In this document: piece by piece, positions 7,019 to 15,420 of the stretch
Numbering within the stretch: position 1 is the first letter of the stretch
Layout: each line of letters starts with the position of its first letter
From: a virus
IMG/VR virus record: IMGVR_UViG_3300037042_003620
Location: 1 to 47,392 of that record
Length of the DNA: 47,392 nucleotides
Strand: one strand, 5' to 3'
The notes under the pieces: generated by a model
What the model was told of the DNA's origin: nothing
What the model saw: the letters and a program-made list of their open reading frames with translations, nothing else
The model's database searches: none
Translations under genes and position numbers: made by a program

Positions 7019-7315
7019 ATGGGCATCTTCGGTTGGGATCTTCCTCCGGGCGTGTCGAGCCGAGACATTGACGGCGGCGACGCCCCCTGCGATCTCTGCG
7101 GGGTTCATGTTGACGCCTGCGAGTGCCCCGAGTGCCCGACTTGCAGCACGACGGGCGACGTGGATTGCCTCAAGCACGGCATGACGCTGACCCCCGAGCA
7201 GATTGCAATCGGTTGGGAAAGCGTCGGGCGCGCGGCAATCGAAGAGGCGCGTTGGAACGAGTACGCCGAAGAAGTCGATTCGGCCCGCGATTTGGAGCGT
7301 GACTTGTCTTGCTAA
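7019..7315 (+). CDS. Small Cys-rich protein
   Basis: 98 residues with TAGGAG before the ATG and promoter P3 just upstream. Residues 23-50 hold a dense cysteine cluster (CDLCGVHVDACECPECPTC) typical of a zinc ribbon or knuckle. The C-terminal half is an acidic helix (EEVDSARDLERDLSC). Function unknown; an early regulator or inhibitor is plausible. Confidence 0.6.
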   Translation: MGIFGWDLPPGVSSRDIDGGDAPCDLCGVHVDACECPECPTCSTTGDVDCLKHGMTLTPEQIAIGWESVGRAAIEEARWNEYAEEVDSARDLERDLSC

Positions 7316-7382
7316 TGGGGGGAGTTTCTTCGCCCACTAGCGTAGTTTGATTGAACACCACCTGCTTTTGGAGTTTTTCACC

Positions 7383-7946
7383 ATGCCTACTTTCACCATT
7401 AACCCTTTCGCCCGCCGTCAGGTTGCCAATAGCCGCTTCTCGCACTTCGCGGGAACCGATCAAGACCTGTTGAATCGGGTCGCGGCGGCTTTCGAGTCGT
7501 TCGACGGCGATGCCTCTAAGGTCGTCGTCCTGCCCGTCCCCGCCGACGGTTTCTTCACGGGCCACGCGCTCGCGGAAGCGGGCATGAAGATCGAGGCTAA
7601 GTTCGAGTCCCGTCGTCAGGGTGAAGCCCCGCGATTCCACATGGGTCGCGTGGTCGAGGATTACGAGACGGCGAAGGTGCCCGCCGTCGCGGTCAGCATC
7701 ATCCTGTACCCGAGCACGATGCTTGCGCCGAAGGACAATAGCCTGCCCGCCGAGGCCGGAAACTTCGAGGTCGTGAGCATCAACGCTCGTCCGACCCTTG
7801 AAGAAGAGCCTATCGCGCCCGAGGCGTTGATTGCGAACCACTTGGGCGAGGATGGCGGGACGGACCACGGTTTGTCCGACGCCGAGTTTGTGGCGCGGCT
7901 CAAGGCGAGTCGGGCCTATCACACACGCTACATCGCGCTCGCCTGA
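7383..7946 (+). CDS. Hypothetical protein
   Basis: 187 residues from the ATG at 7383 (GGAG 9 bases upstream); an ORF extension to 7347 lacks a ribosome site. Begins MPTFTINPFARRQVANSRF and shows alternating strands and helices (KVVVLPVPADGFF, VPAVAVSIILYPSTM) with a helical end. No family recognised. Confidence 0.6.
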   Translation: MPTFTINPFARRQVANSRFSHFAGTDQDLLNRVAAAFESFDGDASKVVVLPVPADGFFTGHALAEAGMKIEAKFESRRQGEAPRFHMGRVVEDYETAKVPAVAVSIILYPSTMLAPKDNSLPAEAGNFEVVSINARPTLEEEPIAPEALIANHLGEDGGTDHGLSDAEFVARLKASRAYHTRYIALA

Positions 7947-7958
7947 AAGGACTTCCCG

Positions 7959-8498
7959 ATGGGACGCCTAAAAGACGAAGCCATTTACCGCGAAGATAAC
8001 CCAAAGGGTTTGGCCGAAGCCGAGGCTGCTTACGAACGTAGCCGTTCGCCCGAAGCGGTCGTCGTTGGGATGAACACTAAGGATTTGACCATATCGCTCG
8101 CGCCCTCACTTGAACCAGACGCCCTCGTGCAGACGTTCCGCATCACGGAAGATCAATTGCTCCATGCGCGGGATTGCCTGTTCAATCGAGTCGCGTTCGA
8201 AGCACATGGGGATCGGCTGATCGGCTTTCGATTGTTGTCGGACGCCGAGTGCGAGACTTGCTCGTTCGTCGAGGCTGAGTACGCCCGAGCCAATGATAGT
8301 GACTTGACCCGCGATGCGCTGGCGTTGCAGAACGCCGCGATCAAAGCCGACTTGGAAAGCCTGCGGTCGGCCATAAGCAACCTGCGTGTGCTGCGGACGT
8401 CCAGCGCGGATTCGCGTGACGGCGATTTTCGCGTGCATCTTTGCGAGCGTGAGTTTGACGCCCTAACGATCATGGCAAAGGCGGGCCGCGTCCAATAG
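7959..8498 (+). CDS. Hypothetical protein
   Basis: 179 residues, AAAGGA before the ATG. The N-terminus is charged (MGRLKDEAIYREDNPKG) and a helical region near 130-150 (LQNAAIKADLESLRSAI) may be a coiled coil. Lies between an unknown gene and the HAD phosphatase in the plus-strand early operon. Function unknown. Confidence 0.6.
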   Translation: MGRLKDEAIYREDNPKGLAEAEAAYERSRSPEAVVVGMNTKDLTISLAPSLEPDALVQTFRITEDQLLHARDCLFNRVAFEAHGDRLIGFRLLSDAECETCSFVEAEYARANDSDLTRDALALQNAAIKADLESLRSAISNLRVLRTSSADSRDGDFRVHLCEREFDALTIMAKAGRVQ

Positions 8499-8525
8499 TT
8501 AGCGCGCCTATACTAAGGTAAAGGC

Positions 8526-9089
8526 ATGAGCGACCGCCCCATCGTGTTTCTTGATCTCGATGAAACCCTGATTTCTTCGTTTTCACCCGTCGAATTAACC
8601 CAAGTCGAAAGGTTACTCGAAAAGGCGTGGACGAAGCCCCCGACGGAGTTCAATCTCAAGAACGTCGAGCGGAGTCAGATTCGCGTCAACCAGATCAAAG
8701 CCGCTTTCACGATTGACGACCTCATGGTCATCGTGAGGCCCGATGCTCAGGCTGCGATTGACTACTTGGGCACGTTCGCCGAGGTTCATATCTTCACGGC
8801 GGCGTCGATGGCCTATGCCGAAGCGATTGTCTCCGGCGTCGGCCTGAAGTTCAAGCCGGACGAAGGCCGGATTTACTCGCTCAGAGACGAGCCGGATATG
8901 TCATGGGCCGCTGGCAGACGTTGGGTTCTAATCGACGACACGCAAGCCTACGCCAAGATTCGCGCGCTGCGGGACTTGGACGTAGACGTGCGGGTGATCC
9001 TAGTAGACCCCTTGAATCTAGGGAGCCGCTGCGAGCCGCTTATGATTTACGCCCGCGAAGCCGCTCGCAGACTCGGCATCGCGTTCTAA
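8526..9089 (+). CDS. HAD-superfamily (FCP1/NIF-like) phosphatase
   Basis: 187 residues. Residues 7-15 (VFLDLDETL) are HAD motif I, with Asp10 as nucleophile and Asp12 as acid/base. Residues near 90 (HIFTAASMAYAEAIV) match motif II, and WVLIDD near 137 supplies the acidic motif. The DLDETL plus FTAA combination is typical of FCP1/NIF-type phosphatases, which remove phosphate from protein serines, though phage members may act on nucleotides or nucleic-acid ends. Last gene of the plus-strand early run; its end overlaps the convergent baseplate gene by 4 bases. Confidence 0.75.
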   Translation: MSDRPIVFLDLDETLISSFSPVELTQVERLLEKAWTKPPTEFNLKNVERSQIRVNQIKAAFTIDDLMVIVRPDAQAAIDYLGTFAEVHIFTAASMAYAEAIVSGVGLKFKPDEGRIYSLRDEPDMSWAAGRRWVLIDDTQAYAKIRALRDLDVDVRVILVDPLNLGSRCEPLMIYAREAARRLGIAF

Positions 9090-12000
9090 CGATCCTCGTC
9101 GTAGGTCAACGTCAGGTTGCCGATGATCGCGTACTCGGTCGGCCCTACGTCAATGTCCTTCGTACCACCGTCTTGCCCCACGACGTAAATCGTGGCGTAA
9201 GAGTACGAGGTCGGGGACACGCCAATTGGCAAAGAAATCAGGACGTGATTCGCCGTCAGGACAAGTCTGCGGGCTTGAATCGCCGTGGCGGTCACATAGC
9301 CCTGCGCGATGAGCGTGGCGTCATCCGAGTAGCCTACGATGGATCGGCCCTCGCCACCGATGATATAGGCACGGCCAACCATCACGCCGAGCGCATTTAG
9401 ACTCGCGGTGCTTTCGAGCAGGTCGAGCGCGATTTCGTTTTGGAACACGCCCCTGAAATCCGTCGTCTCGCCGCCACCATCGACCGTGGCCGCACTTAGC
9501 GGGTTCGTCAGGATGTAGACGCTCGCTGCATTGGTGGACAGGGACGACAAGACCACCGACTCCGTTGCCGTGTCGGTCGAAATGAGGTCCCATACAACCG
9601 TGCTGCCCTCCGAACGAACCATCTTCGTCAAAGGCACCACGACATAAGAAACGCCCACGGTTTGCTCGATGACGGAAATCACGTCCGATTGACGCACCGC
9701 GTTATCAAGCCGTAGCGAAGCGAAGAAGTTGTCGAGGTTCGTCCGCAAGGCTTGGTCCACGACGACGGGATCGCGCCCCTTTTGCAAGACCACCGTGGCC
9801 GAAAGGTCCAACGGCGCGGGGATTGCCTCTTTCACCAGAACGTCTGCGGTCGCGTGCTTGGTGTCGTCAATCGCGTTTTGCGCCAGCGACACAATCAGGT
9901 TCGTCGTGTAGGTGACCGTGAAGTTCTCGTCGTGCAGATAGTTGACCAACACCGTTGCGCCGGACGGAATCGCGCCCGTCTCCACTCGCGTAATCGAAAC
10001 AGCGGTCGTTTGCGTGCCGAGCGTAATCGTGAAGTCAGGCAAGCCCGAGGGGTCGTTCGGCCCCTTGTATTGAGTCAAGCCGTCCGCGCTGAACACTTCG
10101 ACCGTGAAGTAGTTAGCCCCCAAGTTGTCCAGAAACTCAGGGTATTGGCCGATCAGGACGTGCTGTTCGCCCGTGATCGTGACCGCATTACCAGATGCGC
10201 CGCCATTGATTTGCAGGTAGTCGCCCGAAAGAATCGACCGCCCATAGTCCAAAGGCGAGTTCGGATGATACAGGCCGTAGTTGGCCGGATCGAGGGTGCC
10301 CGCCACGGTGCCCACGACCGACGTGATTGACGCAACGGGCTGACGAGGCAAGACGAACTGCGTGCCCGCTTGCTTCCGATAGGAACCAAGCACCACGTCA
10401 TTCAAGTCCACCACGGGTTGCGCGATGGCCGTGTTGAGTTGGATCGTGTTGTATGAAAGAATCGTGACGCCCGTGAGGTCGAAAACCTCTCCGGTGGACA
10501 CATTCTTGAACTCGTAGCCCGCCACAGGCACGTCGAGCATTTCGACAATCGGGTTGATAGCCGAAAGCGTCGGGTCGACCGCCGTAAAAATCAGATTGAG
10601 CGGGTCACCGACGACCTCGAACTGCACGTCGTCGGCAATCTCGTAGGAGAAGGCGAACGTATCGGTAATCGTGGCGATGTTGCTCTCGCCCTGTACCCAA
10701 ACGTCTACCTTGCCGCCTCGGTGGACGCCGTTTTCATCCAAGTCTCGAAGCATGAGCGCATCGCCAGCGGCAATCACGTTGGCTTTAATGACGCCCGGCA
10801 CGTCGGCGGCGGTCTGCGTGTAGCCCTGAACCGTGCCGGAATCGACCGAAGCGAGTCGATTCTGCGCGCGTTCGATCAACGACAGATTCGACTCGGTGCC
10901 GGAACCGCCGAACATCGGGGCTGAGTTTGTGACGAGCAAACCGCCCGCGATTTGCGTGAGCACTTGGCGCATTTGCCCCGTGCCCACGTTGCCCGAAGCC
11001 CCTGCGCTGGTCGCCCGCACGGGCACGTTGACACGGTATCGGCCCGTGACGGGCTCGTAGTATGACGCCAACTGCGCGAAGTCGATGGACGCCGCTCGTG
11101 ACGTGACGAACTGAACCGAACCTGAGACTACGACCGTGCCCAATGGGATTTGGATCGTGAAGGTAGGGCGACGATTCGTGTAGAACGTCACCTCACCCTG
11201 CGCCTGTTGCCCCGCACGGCGAAGCACGCCGAAGTTACTCGCATAGGCGTCGAACGATGAGTCAATCAGGTTTTGTACGGCCCCATCCGTCGTCAGATAG
11301 AAAGCGGCCTTGATTGCCTGCTTGTAAGCACTCTGACTGACAGGGATCGACGTGCCCGTGCCCTGCGGATCGTCCACTTGCAGTAAGAGCGTCGGCGTGC
11401 GGGTCCGATACAAAAAGTCCATCAGGAACCGAAGCCGCTCGGCCTCGGACGAGAACGGATCGATTACCGTGTCCCGCAGCACGGACCCCGGCTCAACCTT
11501 GATCTGAGGGTTGGACCGATAGATCGACGTCACGAAACTTTCGACGATGGATTGCCGCGTCGCAAGCGGGAATGAACCAATCGCCGTGGTAATCGACAAC
11601 GGACGCGCCACGACTTCCTGAGATAGCGCGGACTCGTACTCTAGGTTTGCAGTAGCATTGTAATAGACCGCCAAGACCACATAGTAAAGCGGTGCTTCGG
11701 CTGGCAACGACGAGAAACTGCCGACGCGAATCGTCGGCGGGTCCGAAGTCGGGCCGTTGGCTCGCCCATGCTCGAAAGAGTAGATCGTGAACGTCCGCAC
11801 GCTATTGATCGTCGCGGACATACGGATATGCCGGACGGTCTCGGGAATCACGAAGCGCGTGTCTAAGTCGGCTTGCAGTAAATCCCGATTTTCGTCCTCT
11901 TGGCGAGCCAAGACTCGGAAATACTGAGGGTCCGACAGGGGCACGTCGTTCCCATCAACCGCGACGTTCGTATCGAGGTTGATTTCGCCGAAGGTCGCCG

Positions 12001-12523
12001 TTTCCTGCTGACCTGCGCCTTGCGTGATCATATTCAGGTTGATCTTCGTGTAGCCGCTCGCACCGCCACCAGATTCGGTGGAGGCGTAAAAGTTCATGCC
12101 ACGAAAACCAAGTGCCGCGCTCGGCTCGGCCTCGATGACCACCACCGCGTCTTTTTGCGTGACCCGCACATTGGTCGGGGCCGTCGCAATCACCACGTCC
12201 GCATCGCTGACCAACCGAATCGTCGCCGTTGCGGGAGGCGTTGCTACGCCAGCGGGGTTGATCGCCCTTACCGAAATCGTGTTCGCGCCGGATAGCAAAA
12301 TCAAGCCGTCCGGCTCATAAGCGGGATTCGGCACCGTGAAGATGCCGTCACCCCACAAAGCCAACGCCGGATCGGACGAATAGCCGGACCCATTGACGGA
12401 CACCTGAAAGTCAATGGCGTCGTCGGGCAGCGTGCCTTGAATGAATCGGCGCGCAAGTGTGGTGCTGAACGCGAGAGTTTCCCGCGCCACACCATCAGGT
12501 CCGGTTATCGTAACGAGCGGCAT
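9086..12523 (-). CDS. Baseplate J-like protein with Ig-like N-terminal region
   Basis: 1145 residues. Residues near 345-375 (PGSVLRDTVIDPFSSEAERL) and near 500 (VRATSAGASGNVGTGQ) match the core of baseplate J / gp47 proteins, and the region near 920-965 (NLDNFFASLRLDNAVRQSD) matches their C-terminal helical part. The N-terminal 300 residues look like tandem Ig or fibronectin-type strands (NTISVRAINPAGVATPPA), and a beta-rich insertion lies at about 600-880. It would build the baseplate wedge rim. Much longer than the usual 300-500 residues, so extra host-contact or scaffold roles are likely. Starts one base after the tandem duplication, using a TAATG stop/start. Confidence 0.8.
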   Translation of the reverse strand: MPLVTITGPDGVARETLAFSTTLARRFIQGTLPDDAIDFQVSVNGSGYSSDPALALWGDGIFTVPNPAYEPDGLILLSGANTISVRAINPAGVATPPATATIRLVSDADVVIATAPTNVRVTQKDAVVVIEAEPSAALGFRGMNFYASTESGGGASGYTKINLNMITQGAGQQETATFGEINLDTNVAVDGNDVPLSDPQYFRVLARQEDENRDLLQADLDTRFVIPETVRHIRMSATINSVRTFTIYSFEHGRANGPTSDPPTIRVGSFSSLPAEAPLYYVVLAVYYNATANLEYESALSQEVVARPLSITTAIGSFPLATRQSIVESFVTSIYRSNPQIKVEPGSVLRDTVIDPFSSEAERLRFLMDFLYRTRTPTLLLQVDDPQGTGTSIPVSQSAYKQAIKAAFYLTTDGAVQNLIDSSFDAYASNFGVLRRAGQQAQGEVTFYTNRRPTFTIQIPLGTVVVSGSVQFVTSRAASIDFAQLASYYEPVTGRYRVNVPVRATSAGASGNVGTGQMRQVLTQIAGGLLVTNSAPMFGGSGTESNLSLIERAQNRLASVDSGTVQGYTQTAADVPGVIKANVIAAGDALMLRDLDENGVHRGGKVDVWVQGESNIATITDTFAFSYEIADDVQFEVVGDPLNLIFTAVDPTLSAINPIVEMLDVPVAGYEFKNVSTGEVFDLTGVTILSYNTIQLNTAIAQPVVDLNDVVLGSYRKQAGTQFVLPRQPVASITSVVGTVAGTLDPANYGLYHPNSPLDYGRSILSGDYLQINGGASGNAVTITGEQHVLIGQYPEFLDNLGANYFTVEVFSADGLTQYKGPNDPSGLPDFTITLGTQTTAVSITRVETGAIPSGATVLVNYLHDENFTVTYTTNLIVSLAQNAIDDTKHATADVLVKEAIPAPLDLSATVVLQKGRDPVVVDQALRTNLDNFFASLRLDNAVRQSDVISVIEQTVGVSYVVVPLTKMVRSEGSTVVWDLISTDTATESVVLSSLSTNAASVYILTNPLSAATVDGGGETTDFRGVFQNEIALDLLESTASLNALGVMVGRAYIIGGEGRSIVGYSDDATLIAQGYVTATAIQARRLVLTANHVLISLPIGVSPTSYSYATIYVVGQDGGTKDIDVGPTEYAIIGNLTLTYDEDR

Positions 12524-12528
12524 TAGAT

Positions 12529-12650
12529 GTCCTCGGGGTCGACGCCTAAACTCACGGATTCGGCTTCCACGGCTTCGTCAATATCGTCCATCCTCGGGAT
12601 CGACGCCTAACTTCACGGATTCGGCTTCCACGGCTTCATCAATCTCGTCC
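12529..12650. repeat. 61-bp tandem duplication (two copies)
   Basis: Units 12529-12589 and 12590-12650 match at 55 of 61 positions. Because 61 is not a multiple of three, the gene at 12578-12772 stops early in the second unit it meets. The remaining unit can be read from an internal ATG as MDDIDEAVEAESV and so on, ending in TAATG at the baseplate J start. Confidence 0.9.
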
Positions 12651-12772
12651 AACGCTTTGATTTGCCGCGAAAGTTTCATCTTGAGTTCGGGATAATCGTT
12701 AAGGTTGCTCTTCAGCCGCGTAATATCGAGCGTCATGCTGAGAAGTGCCTGCGCTTTTTGCTTGTCGTTCAT
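12578..12772 (-). CDS. Small helical protein with duplicated C-terminus
   Basis: 64 residues, helical and charged (LKSNLNDYPELKMKLSRQI), ending VEAESVKLGVDPEDGRY. The end is altered by a 61-bp frame-shifting duplication; the ancestral gene probably ended LGVDPEDI and joined the next start through TAATG. A second short frame (22 residues, 12523-12591) encodes that lost end. Start overlaps the gp25-like gene (ATGA). Function unknown, presumably baseplate assembly. Confidence 0.6.
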   Translation of the reverse strand: MNDKQKAQALLSMTLDITRLKSNLNDYPELKMKLSRQIKALDEIDEAVEAESVKLGVDPEDGRY

Positions 12773-13911
12773 CTCACCACCGTAGGTTGAATGCCTAGAC
12801 TAAGGCCGTTTGTGCCCTTGAGGGCTACAACGCCGGGGACTGTAAAGACGATGTTCAGAGTAACGGGCTGATTCGACGCATTTCGCACCGTGGCCTGTGC
12901 CCGAAACACCGTGGGGTCATTAGGGTCGATCTGCACTTGGACGTTACTGATCGAGTATAGCCGTTCTTCCGGCGTCACGACCTGATATTTCGATTGCGCC
13001 GTCTGAAGTGACTTCACCTTTTCCAGCGCAGTCTGAATATCCAAACGCACGAGCGTCTGCGTCGGCGTGATCGCCTTCGCACCAATGCGCGTCGTGACCT
13101 CGGAACCATACGTCGGATGATAGGGGTTCGACCCAAGCACGGTCAGGATCGCCTTGAGGCAAGCCTGATATAGCAGGTTCTCGTTCTCAATCAGGGTCAT
13201 ATCCCCCTGAATGTCGAACCGATAATCGTTCTCGACGTAGGTGCCACCACAACGCGGGCACCTTTCCGAAGGTGCCGCATAGGTCACTTTGATCGTCGGA
13301 TTGCCGATGATAGGGCGAACGAATTTCACCCGACGCGAAGGCACGGGGAATACGCCCGCAGGCAACTCCGTGGGCAGCACGTCGTAATAGGTGATCAACT
13401 GCCAAGGAGGGTAAATCTCTTTGCCCCTCGCGCCCAACTGCTCGAAACCCAACGCAGCGACGGCCCCACCGGAAACGCGAATGAACGACCCCGTGCTCGG
13501 CTCACCGTTATCCGAAATGGACAGCACGCCGTCCGCATCGTCCACGAGCACGAAGTCGGTCGATAGCCGAATCGTCTGAACGACGCGGCTGATGCTGATC
13601 TGATCGCCCTCGGGAAGCGTGATGAACACGGTCCCTCGGCGGGTCGTGATGTTCAGGAGGTTGCCGTTTGCGCCAATCGGCGGCACGCAACTCTGAATCT
13701 TATAAGGCCCGCGCTTGCTCGCCGTAAGCGTGGCAACCGAAAACAAGCCGCTAGACGGTATGTAATCCTTGTCGTTGGCAAGGATGAACACCGTGTCTGT
13801 TGACGCGATGGACGAGGTAGTAACCAGCGTTTGACGATCATCGGAGATCGTCACGGGTTCCTCGATTATCAGGTGCGGGCAACGATGCCCTATTTGTGGT
13901 TCTCGGCTCAT
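12769..13911 (-). CDS. Baseplate wedge protein, gp25-like
   Basis: 380 residues. Residues about 247-275 (YQACLKAILTVLGSNPYHPTYGSEV) carry the helix-then-YGS pattern of the gp25 / GPW family that anchors the wedge to the tail sheath. The N-terminal 220 residues are a beta-rich extension not found in the 130-residue T4 protein. Cysteines at about 220 (CPRCGG) and near the start (HRCPH) could bind zinc. The C-terminal 60 residues are beta strands. Its start lies next to a strong inverted repeat that may control translation. Confidence 0.7.
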   Translation of the reverse strand: MSREPQIGHRCPHLIIEEPVTISDDRQTLVTTSSIASTDTVFILANDKDYIPSSGLFSVATLTASKRGPYKIQSCVPPIGANGNLLNITTRRGTVFITLPEGDQISISRVVQTIRLSTDFVLVDDADGVLSISDNGEPSTGSFIRVSGGAVAALGFEQLGARGKEIYPPWQLITYYDVLPTELPAGVFPVPSRRVKFVRPIIGNPTIKVTYAAPSERCPRCGGTYVENDYRFDIQGDMTLIENENLLYQACLKAILTVLGSNPYHPTYGSEVTTRIGAKAITPTQTLVRLDIQTALEKVKSLQTAQSKYQVVTPEERLYSISNVQVQIDPNDPTVFRAQATVRNASNQPVTLNIVFTVPGVVALKGTNGLSLGIQPTVVR

Positions 13912-13916
13912 CCTAG

Positions 13917-13950
13917 CCTAGCCGCTAGGATAGCCGCACTAGCGGCTAGG
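13917..13950 (-). promoter_or_regulatory. Strong hairpin masking start of gp25-like gene
   Basis: A perfect 11-bp inverted repeat (CCTAGCCGCTA / TAGCGGCTAGG, 12-base loop) spans the stop codon of the upstream gene and the region just before the next ATG, including its only ribosome-site-like bases (AGGCTAGG). No U-tract follows, so translational control or RNA processing is more likely than termination. Confidence 0.55.
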
Positions 13951-15373
13951 CGGGCAAAGTGATTGTAACCGTCGCGCCCAACGCCTTGAGAGTGCGAAGC
14001 GCACTTTCCACGTTTGTACCTTCGACCGCAGGGCGATTCTTGACCTGCTCGACAAGCACCATGACCTGCTCGGCCAACTTGATCACGTCCGATTGCAGGT
14101 TACTAGCCATGGATTGCGTGTGCCGCTGTTCGTTTTGGATCGTGCTGACCCAATCCTTGAGATTCTGATACTCCTGCCCCGCCTTCTTGAAACGCTCATC
14201 GAAGAACGTATTGTCGTTTGCGGGCACTTGCTTCGCTTGGCTCAAGTCGCGGAGCAAGGACTCGAAGCGCGTAATCGAGGCGTTGGCAGAAGCCAAGCCC
14301 TTGTCGAGAACATCGACCCGCTTGGTCACGTTGACGGCTTCTTCCAAGCGTATCGAAATGTCCAGAATCTCGTCTTGGACCGTCTTGAGAATCTTGCCCT
14401 CAACCGCCTCGTCCTTTACGGCGGGCTTGGATTCGACGGGCTTGGATTCGACGGGCTTAGATTCGACGAGCTTGGATTCGACGATGGGCGTGTCCCCTTC
14501 GGACTTCTTACTTTCACGCGCCATCGTCATCTCGAAACCGAAAGCGTCACGGTACTTGGCGAACGCCCTCGGGTCGGCCTGCTTACCGCCCGTCAACTCG
14601 TTGTAAGCGTAAAGCACGATGGACGAACGCTTGGGGCGATCTTCGGCCAACAGCCACATATAGAACGCCAGAAACGCATTTGTGCGGCCATTCAGCGAAT
14701 CAACGATGGGCAGCATCGGACTCGGAAAGAAACTGCCCTTGCCCGCATCGCCATTCAGAAACGCCTCACGAATGACGGCGCGTTCCGCAGGCTTCAGGTT
14801 TATAACGCGAAAGCCTGCCGAAAAGAACGCGCTGAATATCGGACCCTGAATGTCCTCATTCGGGTTCAACTTCTTGAAGAAGTCCGCAAACTTTTCTTCC
14901 GTCGGCAGCGTAGAAAGGCTAAATGCGTTCATGCAGCGGTACAGGAACCGCGCAGGCAGTTTGCTATATGGACTGAGCAACTGCTTCACGAAACTATTGG
15001 GCTTGCCGCTGAGTACGGCATCGGCAATCGCCGATACCTCGTCTACTTCAACCTGCATTGGCTTTTGGACCTCGATGTTAGGGGTTTCCATCGTGAACTC
15101 GTGGATATGCTTACTGTTCATGGCGTTGATCGCCATGCGAATACCGGACAGCCCGTTCTCTGCCACGATGGGGATACGTCGGGCCTTAGCGTGATTGCGC
15201 GCACGCTCAAGACCGCCGTGTGAGGAAGAAAGGTGCCTGAGCACCATGACCTCAATATCTTGGGGGAAATCGACAGGAGACGGTCCGAGTAGGTGGATCG
15301 TGTGACCGTCGGCTTCAAGTGCAGCCGCGTGGTTCTTTGCGTGGTCAGGCTTAGAGACGATTCCGATAATCAT
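13946..15373 (-). CDS. DUF2325-like domain protein with repeat linker and coiled coil
   Basis: 475 residues from the ATG at 15373 (GAAGGTGG upstream); a GTG at 15424 overlapping the previous stop is an alternative that adds 17 residues. The first 95 residues (MIIGIVSKPDHAKNHAAAL, then VMVLRHLSSSHGGLERARNHA and RIPIVAENGLSG) resemble the DUF2325 Rossmann-like domain. A helical middle region follows, then VESKPVESKPVESKP repeats and two coiled coils before a short strand end (ATVTITLPA). It may be a structural or regulatory factor; it sits between the sigma-like gene and the baseplate genes. Confidence 0.55.
   Translation of the reverse strand: MIIGIVSKPDHAKNHAAALEADGHTIHLLGPSPVDFPQDIEVMVLRHLSSSHGGLERARNHAKARRIPIVAENGLSGIRMAINAMNSKHIHEFTMETPNIEVQKPMQVEVDEVSAIADAVLSGKPNSFVKQLLSPYSKLPARFLYRCMNAFSLSTLPTEEKFADFFKKLNPNEDIQGPIFSAFFSAGFRVINLKPAERAVIREAFLNGDAGKGSFFPSPMLPIVDSLNGRTNAFLAFYMWLLAEDRPKRSSIVLYAYNELTGGKQADPRAFAKYRDAFGFEMTMARESKKSEGDTPIVESKLVESKPVESKPVESKPAVKDEAVEGKILKTVQDEILDISIRLEEAVNVTKRVDVLDKGLASANASITRFESLLRDLSQAKQVPANDNTFFDERFKKAGQEYQNLKDWVSTIQNEQRHTQSMASNLQSDVIKLAEQVMVLVEQVKNRPAVEGTNVESALRTLKALGATVTITLPA
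14422..14482. repeat. 15-bp tandem repeats (VESKP linker)
   Basis: About four consecutive 15-bp units (GGATTCGACGGGCTT type) in the DUF2325-like gene, coding for VESKL and VESKP pentapeptides. Probably a flexible charged linker between the globular part and the coiled coil. Confidence 0.8.
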
Positions 15374-15420
15374 GCGTGTTGTACCACCTTCCGTAAGGTC
15401 GATACGCCACGCACGTTCGG

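Noticed and set aside
7170-7922. Minus-strand open frame of 250 codons
   Set aside because: It lies opposite two plus-strand genes with good ribosome sites and promoter P3; the protein is Arg/Leu-rich as expected for a shadow frame.
14093-15223. Long plus-strand open frame of 376 codons
   Set aside because: Antisense to the DUF2325-like/coiled-coil gene, no ribosome site, composition of a mirror frame in GC-rich DNA.
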